64,000 bases of DNA from Rhizobium jaguaris (GCF_003627755.1 NZ_CP032694.1:3029501-3093500), one strand, 5' to 3'; numbered from the stretch's first letter, positions 45,203 through 55,118 are shown. Numbers and translations: made by a program. Notes: generated by a model not told the origin, from the letters alone.

Positions 45203-46543
45203 GTGAATTCGACGACACGCGACTGCAAGGACACCGATCGCCTATTCGAAGACTTTGACAATCAACCTGTAACAAGGTTGCACGTCTTTGCCCTGGTGGT
45301 TTGTGGCCTTGGTTTTTCTTTTGACCTTGCTGAGATAGCCTTCGGGAATACCCTGTCCGCCGTCTTTTCCGCTCCGCCCTACTCTGTCGGAAGTTCGGAA
45401 CTCTCCGTTCTGCTTGCCTCGGTCTATATCGGCGCGGTGGTCGGCGCACCGCTGCTCGGACTTCTCGCCGACCGGTTCGGAAGGCGGCCGGTTCTTTCGG
45501 GAATCATGCTTCTCTTGACCGTCGCCTCCGCACTGGCGGCGACCGCGGCTAGCATCGGGGCATTGACTGCGTCGCGCGCTCTTGGCGGCATCGCGCTCGG
45601 CGCCTATCCGCCGCTGATGTTCGCCTACCTCACGGACATCCTACCGGCCGCAAGGCGTGGCAAGCTTGCGGTCGCCAGCACCGCCATCGGCTATATCGGC
45701 CCGCCGACCTTTATCTTTCTCGTGCGCAGCCTCGGGGAATCTTCTCCTCTCGGTATCGAAGCTTGGCGATGGGGCTTTTGGATCGCTGGGGCTGGTTCGC
45801 TCCTGTGCTTCTTTCTTTTCATCTGTCTACCGGAATCGCCTCGCTGGCTTGCCATGAAAGGACGGCTGCCAGAAATGGAGCAGGCACTCGAGAAGTTTCG
45901 CCGATCCGCCGTCATGCTGGCGTCTATGCCACCGCGACCCGGTCGAAAGGATGCCCCCGTCGAAGTCAAGGACGGCCCGGTGCTTGGGCGCGCGATAAGC
46001 CTTGTGGCGTTGTATTTTCTATCGCCATGGGCCGCCGTCGGGTTCACCGTTCTGTCGGGCGCGGTTCTGGTTCAGAAGGGCATCAATGTCCGGGACTCAC
46101 TCTTCTACCTCGGAATATCGACGCTTGCCCCAATCTTCGGCGCCGTCTTTATAAGTTCGTTCGTTGACAAGATGCAGCGTCGAACATTCCTTGTTGTCTG
46201 CTCGATCGCAATGGCTGTCCTAGGCATAGCGTTCGGCGGTTCGAACGAGCCTTGGGTGCTCATTACGAGCGGACTGGCTTTCAACCTAATGGTGACCCTC
46301 TACATGCCGGTCCTGGTGCTCTTCGCGACAGAATCGGTCCCGACGCTGCACCGCGCGGGCGTTACCTCTTGGGCATGGGCGTCCAACCGACTTGGATCGG
46401 CGCTGGTGCCACTGGTCCTGCTTCCGCTCCTAGTGAACTTCGGCGGTCTTGTAATGTTTTCGGCGATAGCGGTGACTTTGATCGCATTTGCCGTGTTCGT
46501 CGCTCTATACGATAGGAGATATTTGCCGCGCAACGTTAAGTAA
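45203..46543 (+). CDS. MFS transporter (sugar/aromatic acid porter type)
   Basis: A 446-aa protein, GTG start behind GAGGAGAG. Twelve helices with the sugar-porter-like motifs LLGLLADRFGRRPVL and PESPRWLAMKGR, and a long central loop. Probably a proton-coupled importer of an aromatic or organic acid; the neighbouring ring-cleaving dioxygenase could use the substrate, which is inference. Confidence 0.87.
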   Translation: MNSTTRDCKDTDRLFEDFDNQPVTRLHVFALVVCGLGFSFDLAEIAFGNTLSAVFSAPPYSVGSSELSVLLASVYIGAVVGAPLLGLLADRFGRRPVLSGIMLLLTVASALAATAASIGALTASRALGGIALGAYPPLMFAYLTDILPAARRGKLAVASTAIGYIGPPTFIFLVRSLGESSPLGIEAWRWGFWIAGAGSLLCFFLFICLPESPRWLAMKGRLPEMEQALEKFRRSAVMLASMPPRPGRKDAPVEVKDGPVLGRAISLVALYFLSPWAAVGFTVLSGAVLVQKGINVRDSLFYLGISTLAPIFGAVFISSFVDKMQRRTFLVVCSIAMAVLGIAFGGSNEPWVLITSGLAFNLMVTLYMPVLVLFATESVPTLHRAGVTSWAWASNRLGSALVPLVLLPLLVNFGGLVMFSAIAVTLIAFAVFVALYDRRYLPRNVK

Positions 46544-46668
46544 CGTTCGCGCCCATCCGATATACTATGATGTGGCTCCTATCGCCGTCTGTTTGTTGTT
46601 TTTATTGTGACGCATAACATAAGCGTGCTAGACATTCGGGTATTGAGCTTGGGAAAGCGCGGATTCCA

Positions 46669-49512
46669 TTGATGGACGCTGACGGAAATGTTGCCTCGCT
46701 CGGGCGTCGTTCGGGCTCAATGCGGCCAAGCGACGCGAGCTTGGACGAGGGCTACCTGTTCGACCGCTTTTGCTTTTATCCTGGCCGTGGCGCTCTTCTC
46801 GAAAACGGGAAGGAAGTGAAGCTCGGCGGGCGGGCCGTCAAAGTGCTGGCGACGCTGGTGGAACGTTCGGGCGAGGTTATCAGCAAGGAAGAAATCATTC
46901 GCGCCGTGTGGCCGTCCACCTTCGTAGATGAAGGCAATCTCCGCGTTCATATCGCCGCCCTCCGCAAGGCCCTCGGCCAAGACCGCGAAAATACGCAGTT
47001 CATATCCAACATCGTCGGTCGGGGATATCAGTTCACCGGCAGGGTTTCGAAGGTGCGGGGGCCGGTGAGCGCCAACGCCATCCAGCTCCGCCTTCCCGAC
47101 CAGCTCTCCAACGACACTCTCCCTGCCCCGCTGGCGCGAATCGTTGGCAGGGCGGAAGCCATCGACGGTATCGTTCAGCTTGTCAGCAGACAGCGCCTGG
47201 TCACCATCGTAGGAGCGGGAGGCATCGGGAAGACGACGATTGCACTTGCTGCTGCCCAGAGGCTCTCGGCTAGCTTCAACGACGGCGTGTTCTTCATCGA
47301 TCTGGCGGCCGTCTCCGACGCCGGGCTCGTACCGTTCGCGGTTGCTGCCGAACTGAACATATCGGCAGAGGCCGCCAATCCTATTGGAAGTCTTGTTGCC
47401 CACGTCCGGCAGCACCATGCGCTTATCATTCTTGACAACTGCGAGCATGTGATCGGAGGCGCTGCGGAACTGGTGGAAGGCCTTCTCCGCGGCGCGAAGG
47501 GCCTGCGAATAATCGCCACCAGCCATGAACGCCTTCGCACCGAGGGCGAGTGGCTCTACAGACTGTCGCCGCTCGAAGTGCCGAAGGCTGCGGACGACCT
47601 GCTTCTTGAGGAGGCGATAAGCTACCCTTCCGTCGAACTCTTCGTCGAACGGGCCACCTCGGACAATCCCGCAATGACGATCGGAGAAGCGGACGTTCCG
47701 TTCATCGTCGAGATCTGCCGCAAGCTAGACGGCATCCCGCTGGCGATCGAGATCGCGGCTGCGCGCGTCGAGGTTTTCGGCATTGCCGGACTTCTCGAGA
47801 ACCTAGAGGATCGGCTCGACGTCCAGAACGGTGGCAGACGCACAGCGGTCGACCGGCATCGTACGATTCGCAGCATGCTCGACTGGAGCTACGAAATATT
47901 GGACGCCGACGAGCGCGTCGTCCTCCGCAGGCTCTCGGTCTTCGCAGGCTCGTTTTCCATGGATGCGGCCGTACAGGTGGCTGCGTGCGAGATGCTTACG
48001 CCGCAAGCCGTAATGGAGGGCGTCTCCGGGCTGGTCCGGAAATCGCTTCTCTACTCGAGCATGGGGCCGAAGACAGTCAGCTACCGATTCCTCGAGAGCA
48101 CGAAACTCTATGGCCGGGAGAAGCTGGCCGATATGTCCGAAACGTCGAGATCGAAGCGGCTCCACGTAGAGTATGTCATCGACGTGCTCATCGAAGCCGA
48201 CGCGAAGTGGAAGGACACGGGACGATCCATCTGGATCGAACGCTATTCTCCCCTCCTCGACGACATACGCGATGCGATGTCCCACTGCTTCCATCCCGAG
48301 GCAGACCACTCCGTGGGCGTCAGGCTGACGGCGCTCGCAATGCCGCTCGGACTGCAGCTCGGTCTGGTCGACGAATTCAGGGAGCGGGCAAGGAAGGCTA
48401 TAGCAGCGGCTACAAGTCTGCCGAAGCCAGACCTCGTGTCCGAAATGCGCCTCAACATCATCTACGGCATTCTCGTTCAGAACCAGCACCAGCCCACGGA
48501 CGACAACATCGTTGGCCTGACCCGAGCCGCGCTCCTTTCCGAAGAGATCGGACAGGATCGTCACAGAATCGAGCCCCAGATCGTGCTCGCCGCGTTCAAC
48601 ATGGGCATGGGCAAGTACGCGCCGGCCATCACACACGCGGAGATGGCCGAGCGGCTCGGGCAGAGCGTCGGCGACGACCTCGCGGTTGTCGCATCGCAGC
48701 GCATCCTTTCGCAAGTCAACCATTTCAACGGCGATCACGCAAGGGCGTCGAAGCTCGCGAAGGCCGTCCTTGCCCATCCTGTGGTCAACATCCCGACTGC
48801 GTATGGTGGCCTCCAGACGGACCGGCGCGTCTCGATGCGGATAATCCTGGCGCGCGCCCTTTGGATGACAGGCAAGCCCGATCAAGCGATCGAGGTCGTC
48901 AGAAAGGCGGAGGAGATCGCCCGCGCGGACGGGCCGCTCGCCCTCTGTCAGGCGCTCGCGCTCGCGGTCTGTCCGATCTTGCTATGGCGCGGCGGCGACG
49001 ATCTCGCACGACAAGCCGTGACCGATCTGCTGGAGCAGTCGTTGCGCTTCACTCTAAGTCACTGGCATTCGTGGGGTCGGATGTTCGAAAGCGTGTTGCA
49101 GCACCGCGCCACGGGCGAAGACCAAGGCCTTCCGGTGATAGAGACGCAGGGTGACCTTCAGGCCCAGACGCTGGCGACGCTGACGGGTCAGCTAGTCGGT
49201 CTCGAAGCTGACGCCGCGGGCGAAGACGGCTGGTGCGCTCCGGAAGTCATCCGGGCCAAGGGCGGGCGAGCCGTCGCCGAAGGAAGGTACGGAGAAGCCG
49301 AACGACTGTTCCGGCGTTCCATTTCGGTTGCTCAGACGCAGGAAGCGCTTTCGTGGGAGTTGCGAAGCGTCACCAGCCTTGCGCGGCTTCTGGCTTGCCA
49401 GGGACGCGTGCAGGAAGCGAAAAGTGCCGTACGGCTCATTCTCGAACAGTTTTCCGAGGGGGTCGACACGCGCGACTTGGTCGACGCCCGGAGCATATTG
49501 AGTCTTCGGTGA
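46669..49512 (+). CDS. Winged-helix/STAND ATPase transcriptional regulator (long form)
   Basis: A 947-aa protein (start TTG 46669 or ATG 46672). OmpR-type winged helix at about 25-125 (GRAVKVLATLVERSG, LRVHIAALRKALGQ, GRGYQFTGRV), a STAND-like NTPase (Walker A VGAGGIGKTTIALAAA about 180-195, LIILDNCEHV, GIPLAIEIAAARV), then a helical repeat half (about 480-940) like TPR-type sensor domains (MGMGKYAPAITHAEMAERLG). Such proteins oligomerise on signal binding and activate transcription. The short relative at 28669 lacks the repeat half. Confidence 0.9.
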   Translation: MMDADGNVASLGRRSGSMRPSDASLDEGYLFDRFCFYPGRGALLENGKEVKLGGRAVKVLATLVERSGEVISKEEIIRAVWPSTFVDEGNLRVHIAALRKALGQDRENTQFISNIVGRGYQFTGRVSKVRGPVSANAIQLRLPDQLSNDTLPAPLARIVGRAEAIDGIVQLVSRQRLVTIVGAGGIGKTTIALAAAQRLSASFNDGVFFIDLAAVSDAGLVPFAVAAELNISAEAANPIGSLVAHVRQHHALIILDNCEHVIGGAAELVEGLLRGAKGLRIIATSHERLRTEGEWLYRLSPLEVPKAADDLLLEEAISYPSVELFVERATSDNPAMTIGEADVPFIVEICRKLDGIPLAIEIAAARVEVFGIAGLLENLEDRLDVQNGGRRTAVDRHRTIRSMLDWSYEILDADERVVLRRLSVFAGSFSMDAAVQVAACEMLTPQAVMEGVSGLVRKSLLYSSMGPKTVSYRFLESTKLYGREKLADMSETSRSKRLHVEYVIDVLIEADAKWKDTGRSIWIERYSPLLDDIRDAMSHCFHPEADHSVGVRLTALAMPLGLQLGLVDEFRERARKAIAAATSLPKPDLVSEMRLNIIYGILVQNQHQPTDDNIVGLTRAALLSEEIGQDRHRIEPQIVLAAFNMGMGKYAPAITHAEMAERLGQSVGDDLAVVASQRILSQVNHFNGDHARASKLAKAVLAHPVVNIPTAYGGLQTDRRVSMRIILARALWMTGKPDQAIEVVRKAEEIARADGPLALCQALALAVCPILLWRGGDDLARQAVTDLLEQSLRFTLSHWHSWGRMFESVLQHRATGEDQGLPVIETQGDLQAQTLATLTGQLVGLEADAAGEDGWCAPEVIRAKGGRAVAEGRYGEAERLFRRSISVAQTQEALSWELRSVTSLARLLACQGRVQEAKSAVRLILEQFSEGVDTRDLVDARSILSLR

Positions 49513-49731
49513 GATCCACAGTCGCTGCATCCTCGTGATGTCGCCGCTATGCCGCGACGCGCCTGGTCCGCGCGGACTCCCGAATAGCACTTGTATCAGT
49601 TTACTTCAAAGATCGACAAGCGCGTCCAAGACCTGGTGCTTGATAGAGCGGAAAACGTGGCAGATAAGCGCGGTGGGCGCTCGCCCGCCTGACAACGCCC
49701 CTCGATGGACATTCATGAACGGAGTACGGCT

Positions 49732-50121
49732 ATGGCAGATCAGGTGACGACCAGAACCAAACGGATGCCTGGCCCGGATCATCCGATTACGATCGAGGCA
49801 AGCACGTCGCGGGTCGTGGTGAAGGTTGGCGGCGAGACCATCGCGGACACGAGGCACGCCGTTATTCTGCGTGAGGCGAACTACGCGCCCGTGTTCTACA
49901 TCCCGCGCGAGGACGCCCAGATGTCGACTATGCGGCGGACCGATCACATGACGTATTGCCCCTACAAGGGCGAGTGCGCGTACCTTTCGATACCTGCTGG
50001 TGGCGGACGATCGGTGAATGCCGTCTGGACCTATGAAAAGCCCTACGAAGCGGTGGCCGAGATAAGGGGCTTTCTCGCGTTCTATCCGGATCGGGTGGAC
50101 TCGATAAACGTCGGCGACTGA
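49732..50121 (+). CDS. DUF427 protein
   Basis: The product is 129 aa from ATG 49732. Typical DUF427 features: VVVKVGGETIADTRHAVIL, PVFYIPREDAQM, TYCPYKGECAYLSI, VWTYEKPYEA, FYPDRVD. Function unknown. It has its own promoter space on both sides. Confidence 0.9.
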   Translation: MADQVTTRTKRMPGPDHPITIEASTSRVVVKVGGETIADTRHAVILREANYAPVFYIPREDAQMSTMRRTDHMTYCPYKGECAYLSIPAGGGRSVNAVWTYEKPYEAVAEIRGFLAFYPDRVDSINVGD

Positions 50122-50318
50122 TCCGAGCTTTAGCTCAAGGAGGGGGATCCGTTGGCTCATTCTCGACGCTGGCGAGATTATGAAGTGCGTCTTCTCTCGC
50201 CACCCTCCAGAGTATCATCGGACCTCTAGGGATAACCTTGCTGGAAGAGCGAGCTTGCCGGCTTCCCAAGTCGCCGAGAATCGCGTTTTTATCAACTTCC
50301 ACAAGAGCGGGATGAGCG

Positions 50319-52013
50319 ATGCAGGTTGTATTTAGAGGGCGCGCGGGTCGGTCGTTGAGAACCCCAACCGACAGCGGTGACGTTCTCGAGCTCATCGAAA
50401 ATGACTGGGACGATTACGGGCACGCGACGACCTTCAACACCGCATGCCGGATAGGGGGCGAAATCCTTGACCTCGGCTCCGTGAAGATTTTGTTCGACGG
50501 CAAGACCTCAAGCCGCGGCGTCCTCCGAGAAGCGGTATCGGCGGGATGGGATGGCGTGCTCCCCGTCCCCGATCTTTCGTACGTCTCCGTCCCTTCTGAG
50601 ATTTCGTTCTATGAGCAGCTCGTTTCACTGCTTGGTGAGGAAGGAGCGAGCGAGGTCGCAATCGCCCTTCGGGACGCCAGCTATCTTATCAATGTTAGAA
50701 ATGACGATGAAGCAGTGCGGATGTCGAAGGCGCCTGGGTTCGGGTCGTCGCTGCAGCGAGAGCGCGGAGCGCAGAACGCTTTCCAGGACGGGTGGAAGGT
50801 TTTCGCCCAGCAAATGGCGACAGCGAATAATCTTGATTTCCGTTATCTCGACGCAAACGGCGTCATTCGGGAAATTCTTTTTAGGTATCGGTCACCGACG
50901 CCGCTTCCTCATGACATCAACGTGCTGATTGGTCCGAACGGGATTGGAAAATCTCAGCTTCTTCATCAAATCGTCAGGGATTGGATCGATGACGACGACA
51001 GCAAGCCTGCCGAGTCGCCTGGCTTCATCACAAGACCGAGCCTCAGCCAGATCGTTGTCCTTTCGTACAGCCCTTTCGAACGCTTCCCGATCACTATGGA
51101 GAGGGAAGACTTCCAGGATCAGGACGTCTACAGGTACTTTGGACTTAGAGGGCCTGCAGAGGCGGGAAACGTCCCTGTGAACGAAGACGTCCTCAGCCTT
51201 GAAGTTCCGAAGGAGGCAACCGCCCGATCGCTGATCTCATGTGTTTCCGACGACGTCCGCTTCCGCGCCATGCGCGCATGGGCAAAGAAGTTGGCGACAG
51301 CCGAAGAGGTTCTGAGGTCCGCGTTCTCCTTTGATTTCGCAGCGGTAGAAGTTGAGAGGGACGACCCGTCCACGTTCGCGAGTAAGGCGATAATGGGGCC
51401 ACATCCTGTGTTCGACGGGCCAAACGGCGAGCAGTTCGTGCGCATATCTTCGCAGGAGCTGCCCCAGCTAGTTCCAGACCGCATCGTAGACAGGCTCAGA
51501 GCGCGCACGGGTGTAGTTTTCTTTAAGGACGGGGCGCCACTCCATCTAAGTTCGGGGCAACGCCTCTTTTCTTACATTATCATCAACCTTCTGGGCGTCA
51601 TGCGACGCAACAGTCTCATCCTGATCGATGAGCCAGAGCTCTTCCTTCATCCCACGTTGGAGATCCAGCTCGTCGACATGCTGAAAGAGATTTTGAAACA
51701 GTTCAATTCGAAAGCCCTATTCGCCACCCACTCGATCGTCGCGGTGCGTGAGGTTCCAGCCGACTGCGTTCATGTCTTCGCCCGGACCGACGACGGCATA
51801 GTTGTTAATACACCGCCGTTCCAGACATTTGGCGGCGACGTCCAACGTATTACGTCATACGTGTTCGGCGATAGAGCGGTCTCGAAACCGTTCGAGGCCT
51901 GGATCAAGGAGCAGCTACAAGAGCGCTCAGCCAGCGATCTGATTAACTTGCTTCGCGACGAGCTGAACGAAGAAATGATCATCCAGATCGCTGCGATGGG
52001 TCGGGCAATCTGA
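50319..52013 (+). CDS. AAA/ABC-type ATPase of a Septu-like defence pair (PtuA-like)
   Basis: A 564-aa protein. Residues 1-195 form a domain I do not recognise. From about 200 there is an SMC/RecF-like ATPase: Walker A IGPNGIGKSQLLHQ (about 204-217), signature HLSSGQR (about 409-415), Walker B LILIDEPELFLHP (about 432-444) and switch histidine FATHSIVAV (about 468-476). The next gene encodes an HNH nuclease and starts within the stop codon (TGATG), so the two are translationally coupled. ATPase plus HNH is the make-up of Septu (PtuAB). The long N-terminal domain is unlike the typical PtuA as I recall it. Confidence 0.8.
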   Translation: MQVVFRGRAGRSLRTPTDSGDVLELIENDWDDYGHATTFNTACRIGGEILDLGSVKILFDGKTSSRGVLREAVSAGWDGVLPVPDLSYVSVPSEISFYEQLVSLLGEEGASEVAIALRDASYLINVRNDDEAVRMSKAPGFGSSLQRERGAQNAFQDGWKVFAQQMATANNLDFRYLDANGVIREILFRYRSPTPLPHDINVLIGPNGIGKSQLLHQIVRDWIDDDDSKPAESPGFITRPSLSQIVVLSYSPFERFPITMEREDFQDQDVYRYFGLRGPAEAGNVPVNEDVLSLEVPKEATARSLISCVSDDVRFRAMRAWAKKLATAEEVLRSAFSFDFAAVEVERDDPSTFASKAIMGPHPVFDGPNGEQFVRISSQELPQLVPDRIVDRLRARTGVVFFKDGAPLHLSSGQRLFSYIIINLLGVMRRNSLILIDEPELFLHPTLEIQLVDMLKEILKQFNSKALFATHSIVAVREVPADCVHVFARTDDGIVVNTPPFQTFGGDVQRITSYVFGDRAVSKPFEAWIKEQLQERSASDLINLLRDELNEEMIIQIAAMGRAI

Positions 52014-52852
52014 TGGTCCATATATTGACGCCGCCCGCGGTCGACGACGTAGGTCTGATCGATGATGTGATCGCCGAACGACAGACTGGCGTAAACGCCG
52101 CGTTCTTCAATGGCATCGCCGTAGAATGGCGAGAACGAGTTCAATCTTATCTCGACGGCCGCGGTTCGCCCGCGGTCGTCGAGAGGTGGCCGGCAGCCGA
52201 AGCTCGCAAGAGCACACTGATCGGCCTCTATACACATCCAGCCGAAGGTTCCGCCCAAGCAACCGTCCTAAACAATCTCAGATCACATGAACTGGTTATA
52301 TGTCCGGCGTGTGGAGAGGCCGGTCGACCAAATACACTCGACCATTACCTTCCGAAGCGGCTCTACCCTCAGTTCGCAATCGTTGCCCATAATCTCTTTC
52401 CAATGTGTGACGCCTGCCAGAAGGCAAAGCTGGAGGAAACGGGCGACGCCCAGAATCCCCGCTTTTTCATCCACCCTTATTTCGACAGATTCTCTGCGCC
52501 GAAACTCGTTGCGTTGAGGATCGAGCCTCCATTTTCGACACCACTTTTCGAACTCACGGCGAATCCCGATTTGCATGATCATGAACGTGCGATTGTTGCG
52601 ATCCATGTCGAGAAGCTGGAGGTTACGACACGGTTTGCATCGTTCTTCTCCGGAGCCCATCGCCGTGTTCTCCGACTCGCCGGTGAGATTCGTGAAGGCG
52701 GCCAGGACCTGGTGGCAATGTTCGGTTACTTCCGGGGAAACGCTTGTGCGATATCGCCCAATTCGTGGGACTTCATCGTCTACGATGCAGTGCTATCGAA
52801 CCCGGAGCTGATGAATTTTCTGCAAAATGGAGAGCTACCGCCGCTCCTGTAG
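52013..52852 (+). CDS. HNH endonuclease of a Septu-like defence pair (PtuB-like)
   Basis: A 279-aa protein with a zinc-stabilised HNH core: CPAC (97-100), LDHYLPK (His 111), AHNLFPMC (His 126/Asn 127), CDAC (132-135). The histidine/asparagine spacing is that of active HNH nucleases. The remaining parts (1-90 and 140-279) have no known match and may contact the ATPase. It overlaps the upstream ATPase stop by one base. I infer a two-gene anti-phage module in which the ATPase controls the nuclease. Confidence 0.82.
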   Translation: MVHILTPPAVDDVGLIDDVIAERQTGVNAAFFNGIAVEWRERVQSYLDGRGSPAVVERWPAAEARKSTLIGLYTHPAEGSAQATVLNNLRSHELVICPACGEAGRPNTLDHYLPKRLYPQFAIVAHNLFPMCDACQKAKLEETGDAQNPRFFIHPYFDRFSAPKLVALRIEPPFSTPLFELTANPDLHDHERAIVAIHVEKLEVTTRFASFFSGAHRRVLRLAGEIREGGQDLVAMFGYFRGNACAISPNSWDFIVYDAVLSNPELMNFLQNGELPPLL

Positions 52853-52987
52853 AAGGCTTCGCTTAAGCTGAAGCTAGCGGTGGCTGGCGGCGTGGCAGTT
52901 TTGTTCAAAGGACATCACGATTGTACAAGAGTGGACAGGCTCGAGAATCCTATCGCCTTTTCTCCATTCGGGAATTGAGAGCCGCCT

Positions 52988-54220
52988 ATGCTTCGCAGAG
53001 ATAACGACGTGACTACTCTATGGCCTCAACACCGGCACGAAATAATCGACTGGTTGGTCAAGGATGTCCACGAACAGAGGTTCATCGACAATCTATTGGT
53101 AGATTTGTGCGCGCGTCTGGCATCGACCGGCGTTCCGGTCGCCCGCGCAGCGCTCGTGTTCCGCACCAACTACCCGCAGTGGCTGGGTGCTCGAATCCTT
53201 TGGCAGCGCGGCGCTAGCGAGTGCGAGATTCGCGGCGTCGAATACGGGATAGAACGAACTCCCGGCTATATCGGAAGTCCCGTTGAGCAGGTTGAGAAAG
53301 GTGCCGACTTCGTCCGTCATCGCATCTTTGACGACAAGCCGGGCGCGTCCCGCCATATGGTCTACGACGAACTTGCAGCCGAAGGCATGACTGATTATGT
53401 CGCTCTTGTAATGCATCATACCCTAGGCAAACGTCAGGTCGTTACGTTTGCCACAGATGCGCCCCAAGGATTCAGGGACGACGAAATCGACCTTCTAAAG
53501 GATGTCACTCCCCTAGTTTCGTCCGCGAGCGAAATCCGGATCAAGAACCATCTGGCGCGTATGCTCCTCGAGACATATGTCGGGAAACAGGCAAGCAATG
53601 AAATCCTTGCCGGTGCGACTAGGCGGGGAAGCGGATCAACAGTGCAGGCGGCGGTGATGATCTGTGACCTGCGAGACTTCACTGCACTATCGGACGCTCT
53701 TCCAAGGGACAGCGTGCTCTCGCTGCTAAACGACTACTTCGATACCGTCACCGAACCGATCGAGCGCCACGGTGGCGAAATTCTGAAGTTCATGGGCGAC
53801 GGCCTGCTCGCGATCTTTCCGTTGAGCAGGCCTACAGCTGCCGAGGATCTCCTTGCCGCCGTGAAAGACGCGAGCAAAGGACTTCAGGCCTTGTCCGCCG
53901 CGCGCCTGAAACATGGCCGCGAACCGCTGTCCTGGGGCGTCGGCGTTCATGCGGGCGACGTAATGTACGGAAATATCGGCTCGGCAAGTAGGCTGGACTT
54001 CACGGTTGTAGGTCCTGCCGTAAACGTCGCATCGCGACTGGAACGGCTGACAAAGGACATTGGCCGACCGGTATTGATGTCACAGGATTTCGCCAGCCTC
54101 CTACCAGATAGTGATACGCTAGAGCGCCTCGGTCCCTTCCGGGTACGCGGATTAGGGGCGCCGATAGAGGTCTTCGCACCGGTTAACGACCAATCCGCCA
54201 AACCTCCCCCCGTTTCCTGA
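52988..54220 (+). CDS. Class III adenylate/guanylate cyclase
   Basis: A 410-aa protein. N-terminal sensory part (about 1-190, GAF-like guess), then a class III cyclase: metal-binding Asp in MICDLRDFT (about 224), second Asp in LKFMGDGLLAIF (about 268), and FTVVGPAVNVASRLE with the transition-state Asn/Arg. It has no membrane segment, so it should be cytoplasmic. Typical of the many orphan cyclases in rhizobia. It starts 135 bp after the HNH gene in the same orientation; a functional link is possible but not shown. Confidence 0.88.
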   Translation: MLRRDNDVTTLWPQHRHEIIDWLVKDVHEQRFIDNLLVDLCARLASTGVPVARAALVFRTNYPQWLGARILWQRGASECEIRGVEYGIERTPGYIGSPVEQVEKGADFVRHRIFDDKPGASRHMVYDELAAEGMTDYVALVMHHTLGKRQVVTFATDAPQGFRDDEIDLLKDVTPLVSSASEIRIKNHLARMLLETYVGKQASNEILAGATRRGSGSTVQAAVMICDLRDFTALSDALPRDSVLSLLNDYFDTVTEPIERHGGEILKFMGDGLLAIFPLSRPTAAEDLLAAVKDASKGLQALSAARLKHGREPLSWGVGVHAGDVMYGNIGSASRLDFTVVGPAVNVASRLERLTKDIGRPVLMSQDFASLLPDSDTLERLGPFRVRGLGAPIEVFAPVNDQSAKPPPVS

Positions 54221-54566
54221 CAGCGCAGGGAGCACGATCCAGACGCGAGGGTCGCCATAGTCGACGCACAGTACCACGAACCTGCCATTGAACGGCCAGA
54301 TCTCTTGATTGCGGTCAGCTCGACATCGAGGACGGCATCGAAGTCGCCGCCGAGACATCAAGGCTCTCGGAAGACGTTCTCCGTCGCGGATCGCCGGCTC
54401 TTTTGGTTCGATGTTTGCGGTTGTGCCGCTTCCGATCCGGATCGTCCAACGCCGTGCTCGCTATTTTCAATACCAGCCGCCAGCGGCGGGGTACGTCTTC
54501 ACGATCGCGCCGCTCCCGAACTCGCATTGAAATTCCGAAGCGGCCGCGCCAAAAAGGAGAAAGCCG

Positions 54567-54977
54567 ATGACGACCCCGGAAGAAAACAAGGCCCTTGTCC
54601 TGAAGGCCTTCGACACGCTCTTCAACAAGCGCGATTACGACACCGCTTGGGATTTTTGGTCGCCCCACTACATCCAGCATAGTGCGCACATCAAGCCAGG
54701 CCGCGAAGGCCTCTTCGACCTCATTCGCGCGGTGCCGCCAACGCTGAAGTACGAACATCAGCTCATCGTGGCCGAAGACGACTATGTGATCGTCCACGGC
54801 CGCTTCTCGGGAAACGGTCGCGGCGTCGCGTGGGTCGCGGCAGATGTCGTTCGGATCGAGGGTGGCAAGCTTGCCGAACACTGGGACGTTCTGCAGGACG
54901 AGGCCACCCGTGCTGAATCGCAGAGCGGCAACCCGATGTTTGGCGGATTCTTCCCCGAAGAGCTGAACCCCGCCTGA
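54567..54977 (+). CDS. SnoaL-like (NTF2-fold) protein
   Basis: A 136-aa protein, AAAAGGAG upstream of ATG 54567. The patterns FNKRDYDTAWDFWSPHYIQH, RFSGNGRG, GKLAEHWDVLQDE are as in predicted SnoaL-like aldol condensation-catalysing enzymes, which are cofactor-free. The broken gene at 14962 is its paralogue. The gene precedes the tautomerase-RND genes in the same direction. Confidence 0.9.
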   Translation: MTTPEENKALVLKAFDTLFNKRDYDTAWDFWSPHYIQHSAHIKPGREGLFDLIRAVPPTLKYEHQLIVAEDDYVIVHGRFSGNGRGVAWVAADVVRIEGGKLAEHWDVLQDEATRAESQSGNPMFGGFFPEELNPA

Positions 54978-55098
54978 CCGCTTCGGCGTTTCGCCGTGCA
55001 GAACTTTCGAGGCGTCGTCGGAGTACCGCGACGCCTTTCTCCATGGCCTCTGAAGAGAGTTTGACCCAATCCGGTCAGTATTCTCCTAAAAAGCTGCT

Positions 55099-55118
55099 TT
55101 CCGACAATCGTTTCGGAA
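55099..55118. promoter_or_regulatory. Inverted repeat before the tautomerase-RND operon
   Basis: TTCCGA-N8-TCGGAA (55099-55118) lies 66 bp before the tautomerase start codon. It may be an operator for the downstream efflux operon. Confidence 0.35.

Noticed and set aside
47803..49154. Long open frames on both strands within the regulator gene
   Set aside because: They overlap the well-supported 947-aa winged-helix/ATPase protein and have arginine/proline-rich shadow composition.
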